From NCBI RefSeq assembly GCF_010994755.1, contig NZ_WHSB02000015.1, positions 62,001-126,000 of the forward strand: DNA of 64,000 nt, written 5' to 3'. The translations under genes were made by a program, and so were the position numbers. This DNA is from Shinella lacus. GTDB taxonomy: Bacteria > Pseudomonadota > Alphaproteobacteria > Rhizobiales > Rhizobiaceae. Below the pieces are notes generated by a model. It was not told where the DNA came from. It saw nothing but the letters and a program-made list of their open reading frames with translations, and made no database searches. Positions 20,448 to 30,814 of this stretch are shown here, piece after piece. Every line of letters starts with the position of its first letter. The first letter of the stretch is position 1.

Positions 20448-21482
20448 TCAGCGCCTGGCCGATTGCAGCACGGTTGCCAGCATGGTTTGCATGGCGATTG
20501 TATCTTCCAATGCCGGGCGTTGCCGGCTTTGCAGGATGGCCGCTTGCAGGCGCTGGGTTTCACGTCGAATGGCGGGGCCAGCCCAGGTTTTTAAAGCATT
20601 TTCGATGATCGGCTTGCGCCGGAAATGAAGATGGCGGCCGAGCGTCGCCATGGCCTGGGCTGCGGGCGCGCGTTTTTCATCCATTTCGGCACGCATCAGC
20701 TCCAGCAGCTGGAATTGCCGGAGGCAGCCTTGCAGGACGAGGAAGATCGGCGTCTTCGAGGAGACGATCTTCTGGATCGCGTGCATGAAACCGTCGCGGT
20801 CACCCTTGAGGATCGCGTCTATGGCGTCGTCCGTCGAAATCGCGCTGGCGTCGCCGACAATGTCCTCGACGTCCTGTTCCTCGATCAGCTCTTTGCCGCG
20901 GCAATAGAGGGCGAGCTTGCGGACTTCGTTGCGGGAGGCGAGCCGATCGCCGCCGATCGTCTCCACCAGGCGTTCCCGGGCAGCGGGGGAGATCCGCAGG
21001 CCTTCGGTGGCGAGTTCCTGGTCGATGAGGGCCTGCAAGGCGCGTCCGTCGTCAGCGTAACAGGCGATGGCGGCGGCCTGGCTGCTCGTTTCGGCCGCCT
21101 TGCGTAGCGCAGCGCCCTTCTTCAGGTCGCCGGCTTCGATGACGAGCGTGGAAGGGCCGGCGGGCATGCTTGCCAGGATTTCGAGCGCGTCGGCGAGGCC
21201 TTTTTCGCTGCCGGCATTGCGGATCCAGACGAGGCGATCGCCGCCGAAGAGGCCGATGGCGTTCATCTCATCGATAAGGCGGCCGGGCTGGTTGCCGATT
21301 TCGCCGGCGTCGAGTTTCACGACGGAGAAAGCATCGGCCAGATCAACGCCGCTGTTGGCGGCGAGTGCCGCGGCCCGTTCGGAAACCAGGCCGCGATCGG
21401 GGCCGTAGATGAGGAAGAGCCGTACGGGCAGCGGCTTCCGCTTCAGGAAACCATCGAATTCGTGCGACTTGACCTCTGCCAT
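20448..21482 (-). CDS. holA: DNA polymerase III delta subunit
   Basis: 344 residues. HolA is the wrench of the clamp loader that opens the beta ring. The N-terminal LIYGPDRGLVSERAAALA (about 23-40) resembles a degenerate AAA+ P-loop, as expected for delta. ELLAS-type helices follow, with LASRNEVRKLALYCRGKELI (about 183-202), VEDIVGDASAISTDDAIDAI and a C-terminal helical collar region around LQGCLRQFQLLELMRAEM. It forms an operon with leuS and lptE upstream: lptE ends 8 bp before its ATG. The lptE-holA pairing after leuS is usual in alpha- and gammaproteobacteria. Confidence 0.93.
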   Translation of the reverse strand: MAEVKSHEFDGFLKRKPLPVRLFLIYGPDRGLVSERAAALAANSGVDLADAFSVVKLDAGEIGNQPGRLIDEMNAIGLFGGDRLVWIRNAGSEKGLADALEILASMPAGPSTLVIEAGDLKKGAALRKAAETSSQAAAIACYADDGRALQALIDQELATEGLRISPAARERLVETIGGDRLASRNEVRKLALYCRGKELIEEQDVEDIVGDASAISTDDAIDAILKGDRDGFMHAIQKIVSSKTPIFLVLQGCLRQFQLLELMRAEMDEKRAPAAQAMATLGRHLHFRRKPIIENALKTWAGPAIRRETQRLQAAILQSRQRPALEDTIAMQTMLATVLQSARR

Positions 21483-21489
21483 AGCCGGC

Positions 21490-22014
21490 TCAGCGACGGC
21501 CGAGAGCGGCGGCGACGTCTGCGCGGATCAGCTCTGCCAGCTCGCGTGCGGCGCGGTTTTCCGCATCTCGCACGGCGCGCAGCTTTGCGAATTCCTGTAC
21601 CGGGAAATCGACCAGCGCGACGGACGAGCGTTTGCCGGAGGCCAGCGTTTCGCCGGAGTCGGTCTTCACGAGGTTATAGTCTGCCGCGACGACGATGCGG
21701 CCGGCGCGGGGAATATCGTCGGCAACGTCGATGAGCACGCCAATGTTGCGCACGGTGACGTTCATTTCGAGGTGATAGGTCGCGTTCTGCGGCTCGCCGG
21801 CACCACCGGCGAGGAGGAAGATCAGGTCGTTGCGAACCTTCTGTTCCACGCGGTCATTCGCTTCCGAAATGGACACGGAGGCGAGCTTGCCTTCCGTGCC
21901 GCTTCCCGTGGAATAGAGTGGGCGCACCTGGCAGCCGGCGAGCGCGCCGAGGATGGCGAGGCCGGCAAGCGCCTTGGCAAACCGCGAGAGGCCGGTTCCG
22001 TCAGACAACAACAT
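21490..22014 (-). CDS. lptE: LPS-assembly lipoprotein LptE
   Basis: 174 residues. LptE plugs the LptD barrel that inserts lipopolysaccharide into the outer leaflet of the outer membrane. A lipoprotein signal ends in the lipobox [13 protein letters not shown], with Cys28 the expected lipidated residue after the hydrophobic run [21 protein letters not shown] directly after the Cys is the typical LptE start. The mature part contains [33 protein letters not shown] and a C-terminal helix [19 protein letters not shown]. The ATG overlaps the leuS stop by 14 bp. Sequence conservation in this family is low, so context between leuS and holA carries much of the weight. Confidence 0.9.
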   Translation of the reverse strand: MLLSDGTGLSRFAKALAGLAILGALAGCQVRPLYSTGSGTEGKLASVSISEANDRVEQKVRNDLIFLLAGGAGEPQNATYHLEMNVTVRNIGVLIDVADDIPRAGRIVVAADYNLVKTDSGETLASGKRSSVALVDFPVQEFAKLRAVRDAENRAARELAELIRADVAAALGRR

Positions 22015-24631
22015 TCACGATCCTCTGCGGTACGACGATAATCTTCTTGGGGCGTTGGCCGGCGAGCGCGGCCTGGACGGCTTCGAGCGCCAGCACGGCC
22101 GCTTCGACCGCACTCTGGTCCGCATCGCGGGCGATTGTCAAATCCGCGCGCTTCTTGCCGTTGATCTGCACCGGCAGCGTGACCTCGTTGTCGGCCACCA
22201 GGCTGTCCTGGTAGGCCGGCCAGCCGGACGTGGCGACGAGGCCTGCGCCGCCGATCTCGCGCCAGCACTCTTCGGCGAGATGCGGTGTCATGGGGGCGAC
22301 GATGCGGATCAGGATGCCGACAGCCTCGCACAGCGCGGACGCGAGCTCGGGCGAGGCCTTGCCGGCAGCGGCGGTTGCCAGCGGTGCTGCAAGCGCGTTG
22401 ACGAATTCGTAGATGCGCGCGACGGCCTTGTTGAAGGCGAGCTTGTCGTAGTCGGCCTGCACGGCCTTCAGCGTCTTGTGTGCGATCTGCGAGACGGCGA
22501 GCGCATCGCCCTCTGTGCCCGGACGGCTTTCGGCGGTTTTCAGGGCGACGGCAGCTTCCGACACCAGGCGCCAGACGCGCTGGACGAAGCGGTGTGCGCC
22601 TTCGACGCCGGCTTCCGACCAGATGACGTCGCGGTCCGGCGGGGAATCGGAGAGCACGAAGAAGCGGGCGGTATCGGCGCCGTAGGAGGCGATGATATCG
22701 TCCGGGTCGACGACGTTCTTCTTCGACTTCGACATTTTCTCGATCGAGCCGATGGCGATTTCTTCGCCGGATTCGAGGTGCAGGGCGCGGCGCTTGCCGT
22801 CCAGTTCCTCGATGCGGATTTCGGCCGGTGTCACCCATTCGCGCTTGGCGCCTTCGCCGCGGCTATAGGTCTCGTGCACAACCATGCCCTGGGTGAAGAG
22901 GCCCTTGAAGGGCTCCTTGACGTCGAGATGGCCCGAGACCTGCATGGCGCGGGTGAAGAAGCGCGAATAGAGCAGGTGCAGGATCGCGTGCTCGATGCCG
23001 CCGATATATTGATCGACCGGCAGCCAGGCGTTGGCGGCGACCGGATCGGTCGGGTCGTTTTCCCAGGGTGCAGTGAAGCGGGCGAAATACCAGGACGAAT
23101 CGACGAAGGTGTCCATCGTGTCCGTCTCGCGCCGCGCGTCCTTGCCGCAATGCGGGCAGGCGACGTGGCGCCAGGTCGGGTGCCGGTCGAGCGGGTTGCC
23201 GGGCTTGTCGAAGGTGACGTCGTCCGGCAGCTTTACCGGCAGGTCGGCCTTCGGCACGGGAACCACGCCGCAATCGTCGCAATGGATGACCGGGATCGGG
23301 CAGCCCCAGTAGCGCTGGCGCGAAATGCCCCAGTCGCGCAGGCGGAAATTCACCTTGCGCTCGCCCTGCGGCGCATTGCCGAGGGTCGCGGCCGACAGGC
23401 GGTTCGCCACGGTCTCGAAGGCATCTTCGGTGCTCAGACCATCGAGGAAGCGGGAATTGATCATCACGCCATCGCCGACATAGGCCTCGTCGCCGATCGC
23501 GAAGGTCGCAGCGTCGGCGTCCTTCGGCATGACGACGGGCACGACCGGCAGGTCGTATTTGTGGGCGAAGTCGAGGTCGCGCTGGTCGCCGGAGGGGCAG
23601 CCGAAGATGGCGCCCGTGCCGTAATCCATCAGCACGAAGTTCGCGACATAGACCGGCAATTCCCAGCTCGCGTCGAAGGGATGGCGAACGCGGATGCCCG
23701 TGTCCATGCCCTTCTTCTCGGCGGTTTCAAGGGCAGCCAGCGAGGTGCCGGCGCGGCGGCACTCCTCGCAGAAGGCCATGATCTCGGGATTCTGCGCGGC
23801 AGCATCCTTGGCCAGCGGATGGTCGGCGGAAATCGCCAGGAACGAGGCGCCGAACAGCGTGTCGGGACGCGTCGTGTAGACGGTGACGTCCTTTTCGCCC
23901 GTGAGGCCGGCGCTTTCGGCGATTTCCCAGCGGATCAGCATGCCTTCCGAGCGGCCGATCCAGTTCTTCTGCATCAGCCGGACCTTTTCCGGCCACTGGT
24001 CGAGCGTGTCCAGCGAATCGAGCAGGTCCTGGCTGAAATCCGTGATGCGGAAGAACCACTGGGTGAGTTCCCGCTGTTCGACCAGCGCGCCGGACCGCCA
24101 GCCGCGGCCGTCGATCACCTGTTCGTTGGCCAGAACCGTGTGGTCGACCGGGTCCCAGTTCACCTTGGACTGCTTGCGGTAGACCAGGCCCTTTTCCAGG
24201 AAATCCAGGAAGAGGTGCTGCTGGCGCTGGTAATATTCGACGTCGCAGGTGGCGAATTCACGCGACCAGTCTAGCGACAGGCCCATGGATTTCAGCTGTC
24301 CGCGCATCGTCGCGATGTTTTCGTAGGTCCAGCCCTTGGGGTGGACCTTGTTCTGCATGGCGGCGTTTTCGGCGGGCATGCCGAAAGCGTCCCAGCCCAT
24401 CGGGTGCAGCACGTTGAAGCCGCGCGCACGCTTGTAGCGGGCAACCACGTCGCCCATGGCATAGTTGCGCACATGGCCCATATGGATGCGGCCCGACGGA
24501 TAGGGGAACATCTCAAGCACGTAGTACTTTTCGCGCGGATCGTCGTTCTTGGTCAGAAAGACGTTTTCTTCGTTCCATTTTGCCTGCCAGCGGGGTTCGG
24601 CATCGCGCGGATTGTAACGTTCGGTGGCCAT
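22001..24631 (-). CDS. leuS: Leucyl-tRNA synthetase
   Basis: 876 residues, the normal LeuRS length. It charges tRNA-Leu and edits mischarged tRNA. The class I HIGH motif appears in [18 protein letters not shown] near residue 43; the CP1 editing domain follows with its T-rich region and [22 protein letters not shown] is in [17 protein letters not shown] near 630. The C-terminal anticodon-binding and extra domains end in [13 protein letters not shown]. The ATG at 24631 ([12 protein letters not shown]) is chosen because upstream codons are basic and unlike the family. It is the first gene of a leuS-lptE-holA operon. Confidence 0.97.
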   Translation of the reverse strand: MATERYNPRDAEPRWQAKWNEENVFLTKNDDPREKYYVLEMFPYPSGRIHMGHVRNYAMGDVVARYKRARGFNVLHPMGWDAFGMPAENAAMQNKVHPKGWTYENIATMRGQLKSMGLSLDWSREFATCDVEYYQRQQHLFLDFLEKGLVYRKQSKVNWDPVDHTVLANEQVIDGRGWRSGALVEQRELTQWFFRITDFSQDLLDSLDTLDQWPEKVRLMQKNWIGRSEGMLIRWEIAESAGLTGEKDVTVYTTRPDTLFGASFLAISADHPLAKDAAAQNPEIMAFCEECRRAGTSLAALETAEKKGMDTGIRVRHPFDASWELPVYVANFVLMDYGTGAIFGCPSGDQRDLDFAHKYDLPVVPVVMPKDADAATFAIGDEAYVGDGVMINSRFLDGLSTEDAFETVANRLSAATLGNAPQGERKVNFRLRDWGISRQRYWGCPIPVIHCDDCGVVPVPKADLPVKLPDDVTFDKPGNPLDRHPTWRHVACPHCGKDARRETDTMDTFVDSSWYFARFTAPWENDPTDPVAANAWLPVDQYIGGIEHAILHLLYSRFFTRAMQVSGHLDVKEPFKGLFTQGMVVHETYSRGEGAKREWVTPAEIRIEELDGKRRALHLESGEEIAIGSIEKMSKSKKNVVDPDDIIASYGADTARFFVLSDSPPDRDVIWSEAGVEGAHRFVQRVWRLVSEAAVALKTAESRPGTEGDALAVSQIAHKTLKAVQADYDKLAFNKAVARIYEFVNALAAPLATAAAGKASPELASALCEAVGILIRIVAPMTPHLAEECWREIGGAGLVATSGWPAYQDSLVADNEVTLPVQINGKKRADLTIARDADQSAVEAAVLALEAVQAALAGQRPKKIIVVPQRIVNVVV

Positions 24632-24829
24632 GTCTTTGATGTTCCGGAAGTCTTTTGGGAGTCTTGGAGGGCGGTTCGCCCATGCGAATATAGTGGCGAG
24701 ACCTTCATCATGAAACCGCCGAAGCGTCAAGTTTTGTGGGCTCCGCGGGGCTGTGTCGCATCGCCCGCGGCTTGGCAAGCGGCGCCATTTTGGCTAGGTC
24801 CGGAGCATGATGCCGAAGGGAGAATGACC

Positions 24830-25489
24830 ATGGACCTGCAGGACCGTCTCGAAGACGTTCGCAACCGGATGCGCAAGGCCGCCAGCGAGGCCGGCCGGGA
24901 GCCGCAGGCGGTGACGCTGGTCGCGGTCTCGAAGACCTTTGAGGCGGACGCCATCCGTCCGGCCATTGAGGCTGGCCAGCGGGTTTTTGGCGAGAACCGC
25001 GTTCAGGAGGCGGAGGGCAAGTGGCCGGGTCTTCGCGCAGAAACGCCGGATATCGAGCTGCACCTCATCGGCCCGCTGCAATCCAACAAGACGGCCGAGG
25101 CCGTGGCATTGTTCGATGTCATCGAGACGGTCGATCGCGAGAAGATTGCGCGCACCATCGCCGCCGAGATGGCGCGGCAGGGGCGCAGCCTGCGGCTCTA
25201 TGTCCAGGTCAATACGGGCCTTGAGCCGCAGAAAGCCGGCATTGCGCCGGACGATACGGTTGCCTTCGTTGCCCTCTGCCGCGACGAACTCGGCCTTTCG
25301 ATCGAGGGGCTGATGTGCATTCCGCCGGCGGACGAGTATCCCGGCCCGCATTTTGCGCTGCTGGCGAAACTCGCTGAACGCTGCGGTCTCGAAAAGCTCT
25401 CGATGGGCATGTCGGGCGATTACGACGTTGCCATCGGCCTTGGCGCAACCAGCGTGCGCGTCGGCTCGGCGATCTTCGGGACGCGCTGA
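24830..25489 (+). CDS. YggS/PLPBP-family pyridoxal phosphate homeostasis protein
   Basis: 219 residues. This alanine-racemase-fold protein binds pyridoxal 5'-phosphate and buffers its level; no catalytic activity is known. VTLVAVSKTFEADAIRPAIE (the PLP Lys is in VSKT, about residue 31) is followed by RVFGENRVQEAEGKWP, LHLIGPLQSNKTAEAV, VQVNTGLEPQKAG, GLMCIPP and SMGMSGDYDVAIGLGATSVR. AAGGGAGA stands before the ATG at 24830; an ATG two codons earlier is too close to it. It is divergent from leuS and followed 137 bp later by prpE. Confidence 0.94.
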   Translation: MDLQDRLEDVRNRMRKAASEAGREPQAVTLVAVSKTFEADAIRPAIEAGQRVFGENRVQEAEGKWPGLRAETPDIELHLIGPLQSNKTAEAVALFDVIETVDREKIARTIAAEMARQGRSLRLYVQVNTGLEPQKAGIAPDDTVAFVALCRDELGLSIEGLMCIPPADEYPGPHFALLAKLAERCGLEKLSMGMSGDYDVAIGLGATSVRVGSAIFGTR

Positions 25490-25626
25490 CCGCGTCTCCG
25501 GTTTGACGAAGCGCAAGACGGCGGCCCTGCCGTCTCAGGCTTTCGTCTGGCTTTGCGCATCGCCCGCCCTTCCCTATTCTCTCCCAAGGAGAAACCGGCC
25601 GTTTCGCGGTCGGGTGGGAGGAAACG

Positions 25627-27531
25627 ATGCCGAAAACTTATGCCGAAACCTACCGGGCCTGGAAGGACGACCACAGGACGCATTGGACGGAGGCCGCACG
25701 GGCGATCGACTGGTTCAAGGAGCCGGTGGAAATTTTCGATGGCGCGCAGGGCGTCTATGGGCGCTGGTTTCCGGATGCCGTGGGCAATACCTGTCACAAT
25801 TGCGTCGACCGGCATGTGGCCGCGGGACGCGGCGACCAGGCGGCGCTGATCTATGATAGCCCGGTGACGGGCCGCAAGGCGCGCTACAGCTATGCCGACC
25901 TGCTTGCGCAGGTGAATGCCATGGCGGCCGTGCTTGTCGATCACGGCGTCGTAAAGGGCGACCGCGTCATTCTCTACATGCCGATGATCCCGGAGGCGAT
26001 TTTCGCGATGCTCGCCTGCGCGCGCATCGGGGCGATCCATTCGGTGGTCTTCGGCGGTTTTGCCGCCAGCGAGCTCGCGGCACGCATTGATGATTCCACG
26101 GCAAAACTCGTCGTCACCGCAAGCTGCGGTGTGGAGCCGAACCGGGTGGTTGCCTACAAGCCACTGCTCGATACGGCGGTCGCGTTGGCGCGGCACAAGC
26201 CGGACCATTGCCTCGTGCTGCAACGGCCGGAGTTGGCGGCGGAGCTTCACGACGCGCGCGATGTCGATCTCGGAGCGGCGCTAGAGGCGGCGCGGGCTGC
26301 GGGGCGGGAAATCCCCTGCGCGTCACTCGCCGCGACCGACCCGCTCTATATCCTCTACACATCCGGCACGACCGGCCAGCCGAAGGGCGTCATCCGCGAC
26401 AATGGCGGGCACATGGTGGCGCTCGCCTGGACGATGCGGGCGCTCTACGGCGTGGAGCCGGGCGAGGTCTATTGGGCTGCGTCGGATATCGGCTGGGTCG
26501 TCGGCCATTCCTACATCGTCTATGCGCCGCTTTTGAACGGCAGCACGACGGTGCTCTATGAGGGCAAGCCGGTCGGCACGCCGGATGCCGGGGCCTTTTG
26601 GCGGGTGGTGGAGGAGTACAAGGTCTCCGTGCTCTTCACCGCGCCGACGGCGTTCCGCGCGATCCGCAAGGAGGATCCGGAGGGGCTGTTGGTGAAACAC
26701 CATGACCTGTCCAGCCTACGCGCATTGTTCCTGGCGGGCGAGCGCGCCGATCCGGAGACGATCCGCTGGGCGGAGGCCGTGCTCGGCGTACCGGTGGTGG
26801 ATCACTGGTGGCAGACGGAGACGGGGTGGGCGATCGTCGGCAACCCGCTCGGCCTCGACCGGCTGCCCGTGAAACACGGCTCGCCCACCGTGCCCATGCC
26901 GGGTTACGAGCTGCATGTGCTGGATGATGCCGGCCATGAGGTGGCGTCGGGCACGCTCGGCAACATCGCCATCAAGCTCCCCTTGCCCCCAGGCTGCCTG
27001 CCGACCTTCTGGAATGCCGACGAGCGGTTCCACACGACCTGCCTTGCCGAGTTCCCCGGCTATTACAAGACGGCCGATGCCGGCTATGTGGACGAGGATG
27101 GCTACGTCTTCATCATGTCGCGCACCGACGACATCATCAACGTCGCCGGCCACCGTCTTTCGACGGGGGCGATGGAGGAGGTCTGCGCCAGCCATCCGGA
27201 CGTCGCCGAATGCGCGGTCATCGGCGTAGCCGATGCGGTGAAGGGCCAGCTGCCGGCGGGCTTCCTCGTTTTGAAGAGCGGTGTTTCACGTGAATCATCG
27301 CTCGTGGAGCAGGAGGTCATCGCGCTGGTGCGCGAGCGCATCGGCCCGGTCGCCGCCTTCAAGACGGCGCTCTGCGTGAAACGCCTGCCCAAGACACGCT
27401 CGGGAAAAATCCTGCGCGGCACCATGCAGAAGATCGCCGACAAGCAGGACTGGAAGATGCCCGCGACCATCGACGATCCGGCCATTCTCGACGAGATCGC
27501 CGAGGTGCTGTCGACGCGCCGGTTCGGCTAG
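25627..27531 (+). CDS. prpE: Acyl-CoA synthetase of the propionyl-CoA synthetase (PrpE) type
   Basis: 634 residues. AMP-forming acyl-CoA ligases activate an acid to acyl-AMP and then to acyl-CoA. The P-loop YTSGTTGQPKGVIRDNGGHM lies near residue 241, the adenylate motif DHWWQTETGWAI near 395, the hinge YYKTADAGYVDEDGY, and the catalytic-Lys motif [14 protein letters not shown] near 596. VIRDNGGH and GWVVGHSYIVYAPLL favour PrpE over Acs, which has GVLHTT at that place. Residues V-S-R-E-S in the C-terminal domain are written in parS site 5. Propionate as the substrate is an inference from these blocks. It converges with trcR. Confidence 0.88.
   Translation: MPKTYAETYRAWKDDHRTHWTEAARAIDWFKEPVEIFDGAQGVYGRWFPDAVGNTCHNCVDRHVAAGRGDQAALIYDSPVTGRKARYSYADLLAQVNAMAAVLVDHGVVKGDRVILYMPMIPEAIFAMLACARIGAIHSVVFGGFAASELAARIDDSTAKLVVTASCGVEPNRVVAYKPLLDTAVALARHKPDHCLVLQRPELAAELHDARDVDLGAALEAARAAGREIPCASLAATDPLYILYTSGTTGQPKGVIRDNGGHMVALAWTMRALYGVEPGEVYWAASDIGWVVGHSYIVYAPLLNGSTTVLYEGKPVGTPDAGAFWRVVEEYKVSVLFTAPTAFRAIRKEDPEGLLVKHHDLSSLRALFLAGERADPETIRWAEAVLGVPVVDHWWQTETGWAIVGNPLGLDRLPVKHGSPTVPMPGYELHVLDDAGHEVASGTLGNIAIKLPLPPGCLPTFWNADERFHTTCLAEFPGYYKTADAGYVDEDGYVFIMSRTDDIINVAGHRLSTGAMEEVCASHPDVAECAVIGVADAVKGQLPAGFLVLKSGVSRESSLVEQEVIALVRERIGPVAAFKTALCVKRLPKTRSGKILRGTMQKIADKQDWKMPATIDDPAILDEIAEVLSTRRFG
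27282..27297. promoter_or_regulatory. parS-like ParB binding site 5, inside prpE
   Basis: TGTTTCACGTGAATCA, identical to site 1 and one mismatch from canonical parS. It lies within the coding region of the acyl-CoA synthetase. Confidence 0.83.
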
Positions 27532-27556
27532 GGATTCCGGCGACCACATACCTCTC

Positions 27557-27631
27557 CTCCGTCATGGTCGGGCTTCACCCGACCATCCAGCAAGCCGGTG
27601 GATCCTCGGGTCGAGCCCGAGGATGACGTTG
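27557..27631. repeat. RIME-like double-hairpin repeat, copy A
   Basis: Two palindromes, ATGGTCGGG/CCCGACCAT (27564-27586) and ATCCTCGGG/CCCGAGGAT (27602-27624), with conserved CTCCGTC at the left and GACGT at the right. Matches three other copies in this window. Confidence 0.9.
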
Positions 27632-27651
27632 TGGGGTTGGTAGGTTCCCAA

Positions 27652-27684
27652 ATAAAAAAACCGGCCGCTTTGGGCGACCGGTTT
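27652..27684 (-). terminator. Intrinsic terminator of trcR
   Basis: On the minus strand AAACCGGTCGC and GCGGCCGGTTT form an 11-bp stem (one T-G pair) with loop CCAAA, followed by a T tract. It lies 23 bp past the trcR stop. Confidence 0.85.
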
Positions 27685-27706
27685 AAGATCTGCGATGAAG
27701 CGGCGC

Positions 27707-28408
27707 TTAGAAGCGCTCGTCTTCGTCCTCGTCGGGCGTTGCCGACTTCAGCGACTTGAGCTTGGCGAAGACGGCATCGGCGTCGATTTCCTTCTCCTCT
27801 TCCACATCGGTGCTGTAGGGCAGCTTTTCCGTTTCGCGGGCGGCTTCCAGCGTTGCGCCGAGTTCGGCGGCGGTCGGCAGCGGGCGGCCCTTCGAGGCGC
27901 GTTCGACCTCGAGGTCGAGGTCGATCTGCGAGCACAGGCCCAGCGTTACCGGGTCCATCGGCGCGAGGTTGGCGGAGTTCCAGTGGGTGCGTTCGCGGAT
28001 CTGCTCGATCGTCGACTTGGTCGTGCCGACGAGACGCGAGATCTGCGCATCCTTCAGTTCCGGATGGTTGCGCACGAGCCAGAGGATGGCGTTCGGGCGG
28101 TCCTGGCGCTTGGAGACCGGCGTGTAACGCGGGCCCTTGCGCTTGGATTCCGGCACGCGGACCTTCGGTTCGGAAAGTTTCAGCTTGTGATACGGGTTGC
28201 CTTCCGCACGCGCGATCTCCTCGCGGGAAAGCTGGCCGGTGGAGATCGGGTCGAGACCTTTGATGCCCTGGGCCGATTCGCCGTCGGCGATCGCCTTCAC
28301 TTCAAGCGGATGCAGTTTGCAGAATGTGGCGATCTGGTCGAACGACAGCGCCGTGTTGTCGACCAGCCAGACCGCGGTCGCCTTTGGCATGAGGAGCTGC
28401 TGAGCCAT
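27707..28408 (-). CDS. trcR: DUF1013 family cell cycle transcriptional regulator TrcR
   Basis: 233 residues. The DUF1013/TrcR family is restricted to alphaproteobacteria and is linked to transcription control in the cell cycle. Family blocks are KATAVWLVDNTALSFDQIA (about 9-27), FCKLHPLEVKAIADGE, GLDPISTGQLSREEIARAEG, and a predicted helix-turn-helix around RPNAILWLVRNHPELKDAQI followed by RLVGTTKSTIEQIRERTHWN. The C terminus is acidic and low in complexity (EEEKEIDADAVFAKLK, then PDEDEDERF). The DNA-binding mode is inferred. It stands alone between two acyl-CoA synthetases, with its own terminator. Confidence 0.9.
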   Translation of the reverse strand: MAQQLLMPKATAVWLVDNTALSFDQIATFCKLHPLEVKAIADGESAQGIKGLDPISTGQLSREEIARAEGNPYHKLKLSEPKVRVPESKRKGPRYTPVSKRQDRPNAILWLVRNHPELKDAQISRLVGTTKSTIEQIRERTHWNSANLAPMDPVTLGLCSQIDLDLEVERASKGRPLPTAAELGATLEAARETEKLPYSTDVEEEKEIDADAVFAKLKSLKSATPDEDEDERF

Positions 28409-28642
28409 GCATATAGTCCTTCTGTCCGTCCGCGCCGGTGTCGCGGGTCGTGGGGTAGTTAACCACTATGTTCCGGGAATTCGGCCCTCTATAACGCCAC
28501 TGTCGCAGAAATGCAATTCTTCAAGAGACAAATGACCTTTGTCTAATTGCCCGGGTGATTTGACCTGATATGTATGGCGCAGGAGGTGCGGGGCCGAAGG
28601 AGAATGCGGCTTCCCGCGCATGCGCAGTCAAGGGAGGCATGA

Positions 28643-30598
28643 ATGTCCGCAAAGACCTATCCGGTCCTGAAATCCGCGAAAAACCGTGCGTTGATCGACA
28701 ACGATACCTATCAGAAATGGTATCGCGAGAGCGTCGAGAACCCGGAGCGTTTCTGGGACAAGCACGGCATGCGGATCGACTGGTTCAAGCCCTATACCAA
28801 GGTCAAGAACACGTCCTTTAACGGCAAGGTCCCGATCAAGTGGTTCGAGGACGGCATCACCAACGTCTCCTACAATTGCATCGATCGCCACCTCAAGGCG
28901 CACGGCGATGACGTCGCCATCATCTGGGAAGGCGACAATCCCTATATCGACAAGAAGATCACCTATAACGAGCTCTACGAGCACGTCTGCCGCATGGCGA
29001 ACGTGATGAAGAAACACGGCGTCAAGAAGGGCGACCGCGTCACCATCTACATGCCGATGATCCCGGAAGCGGCCTATGCGATGCTCGCCTGCGCGCGCAT
29101 CGGCGCCATCCATTCCGTGGTGTTCGGCGGCTTCTCGCCGGATGCGCTGGCCGGTCGTATCGTCGACTGCGAATCGACCTTCGTCGTCACCTGCGACGAG
29201 GGCGTGCGCGGCGGCAAGCCGATCCCGCTCAAGGAAAACACCGATACGGCGATCGACATCGCCGCCAAGCAGCACGTCATCGTCAACAAGGTTCTCGTCG
29301 TGCGCCGCACCGGCGGCAAGACCGGCTGGGCACCCGGCCGCGACATCTGGCACCACCAGGAAGTGCTGACCGTGCCGCGCGATTGTCCGCCGGCAAAGAT
29401 GAAGGCGGAAGATCCGCTCTTCATCCTCTACACGTCGGGTTCCACCGGCAAGCCGAAGGGCGTGCTGCACACCACGGCCGGCTACCTCGTCTATGCCTCG
29501 ATGACGCACAAATACGTCTTCGACTACCAGGACGGCGACGTCTACTGGTGCACCGCCGATGTCGGCTGGGTCACCGGCCATTCCTATATCGTCTATGGGC
29601 CGCTCGCGAACCGCGCCACCACGCTGATGTTCGAAGGTGTGCCGAACTTTCCGGATGCGGGCCGCTTCTGGGAAGTGGTCGACAAGCACAAGGTCAACAT
29701 CTTCTACACTGCGCCGACGGCCATCCGCGCCCTGATGGGCGCCGGCGATGCCTTCGTGAAACGCTCGTCGCGCTCGTCGATCCGCCTGCTCGGCTCGGTC
29801 GGCGAACCCATCAACCCGGAAGCCTGGGAATGGTATTACAACGTCGTCGGCGAAGGCCGCTCGCCGATCGTCGATACCTGGTGGCAGACGGAGACCGGCG
29901 GCATCCTGATCACCCCGCTGCCGGGCGCGACCGACCTGAAGCCCGGCTCCGCGACGCGTCCCTTCTTCGGCATCAAGCCCGAGCTCGTCGACAACGAGGG
30001 CAATGTGCTGGAAGGTCCCGCCGACGGCAATCTCTGCATCACCGATAGCTGGCCGGGCCAGATGCGCAGCGTCTACGGCGATCACAAGCGCTTCGTCGAA
30101 ACCTATTTTGCGACCTACAAGGGCAAATATTTCACGGGTGACGGCTGCCGCCGCGACGAGGACGGTTATTACTGGATCACCGGCCGCGTCGACGACGTGC
30201 TCAACATTTCCGGCCACCGCCTCGGCACGGCCGAAATCGAATCGGCCCTCGTCTCGCACCACCTGGTCTCGGAAGCCGCTGTCGTCGGCTATCCGCACAG
30301 CCTCAAGGGCCAGGGCATCTACTGCTACGTCTCGCTGATGGCCGGCGAAGAGGGCAACGATGCGCTGCGCCAGGACCTCGTCAAGCATGTGCGCAAGGAG
30401 ATCGGCCCGATCGCGACCCCGGACAAGATCCAGTTCGCGCCCGGCCTGCCGAAGACCCGCTCGGGCAAGATCATGCGCCGCATCCTGCGCAAGATCGCCG
30501 AGGACGATTTCGGCGCGCTCGGCGATACCTCGACGCTCGCCGATCCGGCCGTCGTGGACGACCTGATCGCCAACCGGCAGAACAAGGCCGCCGGCTGA
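28643..30598 (+). CDS. acs: Acetyl-CoA synthetase
   Basis: 651 residues, typical Acs. It makes acetyl-CoA from acetate, ATP and CoA. The P-loop [20 protein letters not shown] is near residue 262, [18 protein letters not shown] near 411, [17 protein letters not shown] near 500, and the lysine acetylation motif [15 protein letters not shown] near 606. [15 protein letters not shown] and the W in WWQTE favour acetate. GGGAGG precedes the ATG at 28643 by 6 bases. It is divergent from trcR and followed by a strong terminator. In rhizobia acetylation of the C-terminal Lys is the usual control of this enzyme. Confidence 0.96.
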   Translation: MSAKTYPVLKSAKNRALIDNDTYQKWYRESVENPERFWDKHGMRIDWFKPYTKVKNTSFNGKVPIKWFEDGITNVSYNCIDRHLKAHGDDVAIIWEGDNPYIDKKITYNELYEHVCRMANVMKKHGVKKGDRVTIYMPMIPEAAYAMLACARIGAIHSVVFGGFSPDALAGRIVDCESTFVVTCDEGVRGGKPIPLKENTDTAIDIAAKQHVIVNKVLVVRRTGGKTGWAPGRDIWHHQEVLTVPRDCPPAKMKAEDPLFILYTSGSTGKPKGVLHTTAGYLVYASMTHKYVFDYQDGDVYWCTADVGWVTGHSYIVYGPLANRATTLMFEGVPNFPDAGRFWEVVDKHKVNIFYTAPTAIRALMGAGDAFVKRSSRSSIRLLGSVGEPINPEAWEWYYNVVGEGRSPIVDTWWQTETGGILITPLPGATDLKPGSATRPFFGIKPELVDNEGNVLEGPADGNLCITDSWPGQMRSVYGDHKRFVETYFATYKGKYFTGDGCRRDEDGYYWITGRVDDVLNISGHRLGTAEIESALVSHHLVSEAAVVGYPHSLKGQGIYCYVSLMAGEEGNDALRQDLVKHVRKEIGPIATPDKIQFAPGLPKTRSGKIMRRILRKIAEDDFGALGDTSTLADPAVVDDLIANRQNKAAG

Positions 30599-30619
30599 AC
30601 GAACCAACCGGCATGAAAC

Positions 30620-30646
30620 AAAACGGCGGCCTCAGGCCGCCGTTTT
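30620..30646 (+). terminator. Intrinsic terminator of acs
   Basis: AAAACGGCGGCC and GGCCGCCGTTTT flank a TCA loop, 21 bp after the acs stop, with a T-rich end. Confidence 0.9.
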
Positions 30647-30687
30647 CGTTGAATGGTTGTTTGCAGGAAAATTGTCTCCTCCCCTCT

Positions 30688-30763
30688 TCCGTCATCCTCG
30701 GGCTTGACCCGAGGATCCATGCGGCGGGTGGGATGAATGGTCGGGTCAAGCCCGACCATGACG
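30688..30763. repeat. RIME-like double-hairpin repeat, copy B
   Basis: ATCCTCGGG/CCCGAGGAT (30694-30716) precedes ATGGTCGGG/CCCGACCAT (30737-30759), the reverse order of the hairpin cores in copies A and D. It lies between the acs terminator and the SdhAF4-type gene. Confidence 0.9.
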
Positions 30764-30814
30764 AGGGAGCTGGCTCCGGTGGGAGCCACATTATCCTGAG
30801 CCGGATTCCACCTC

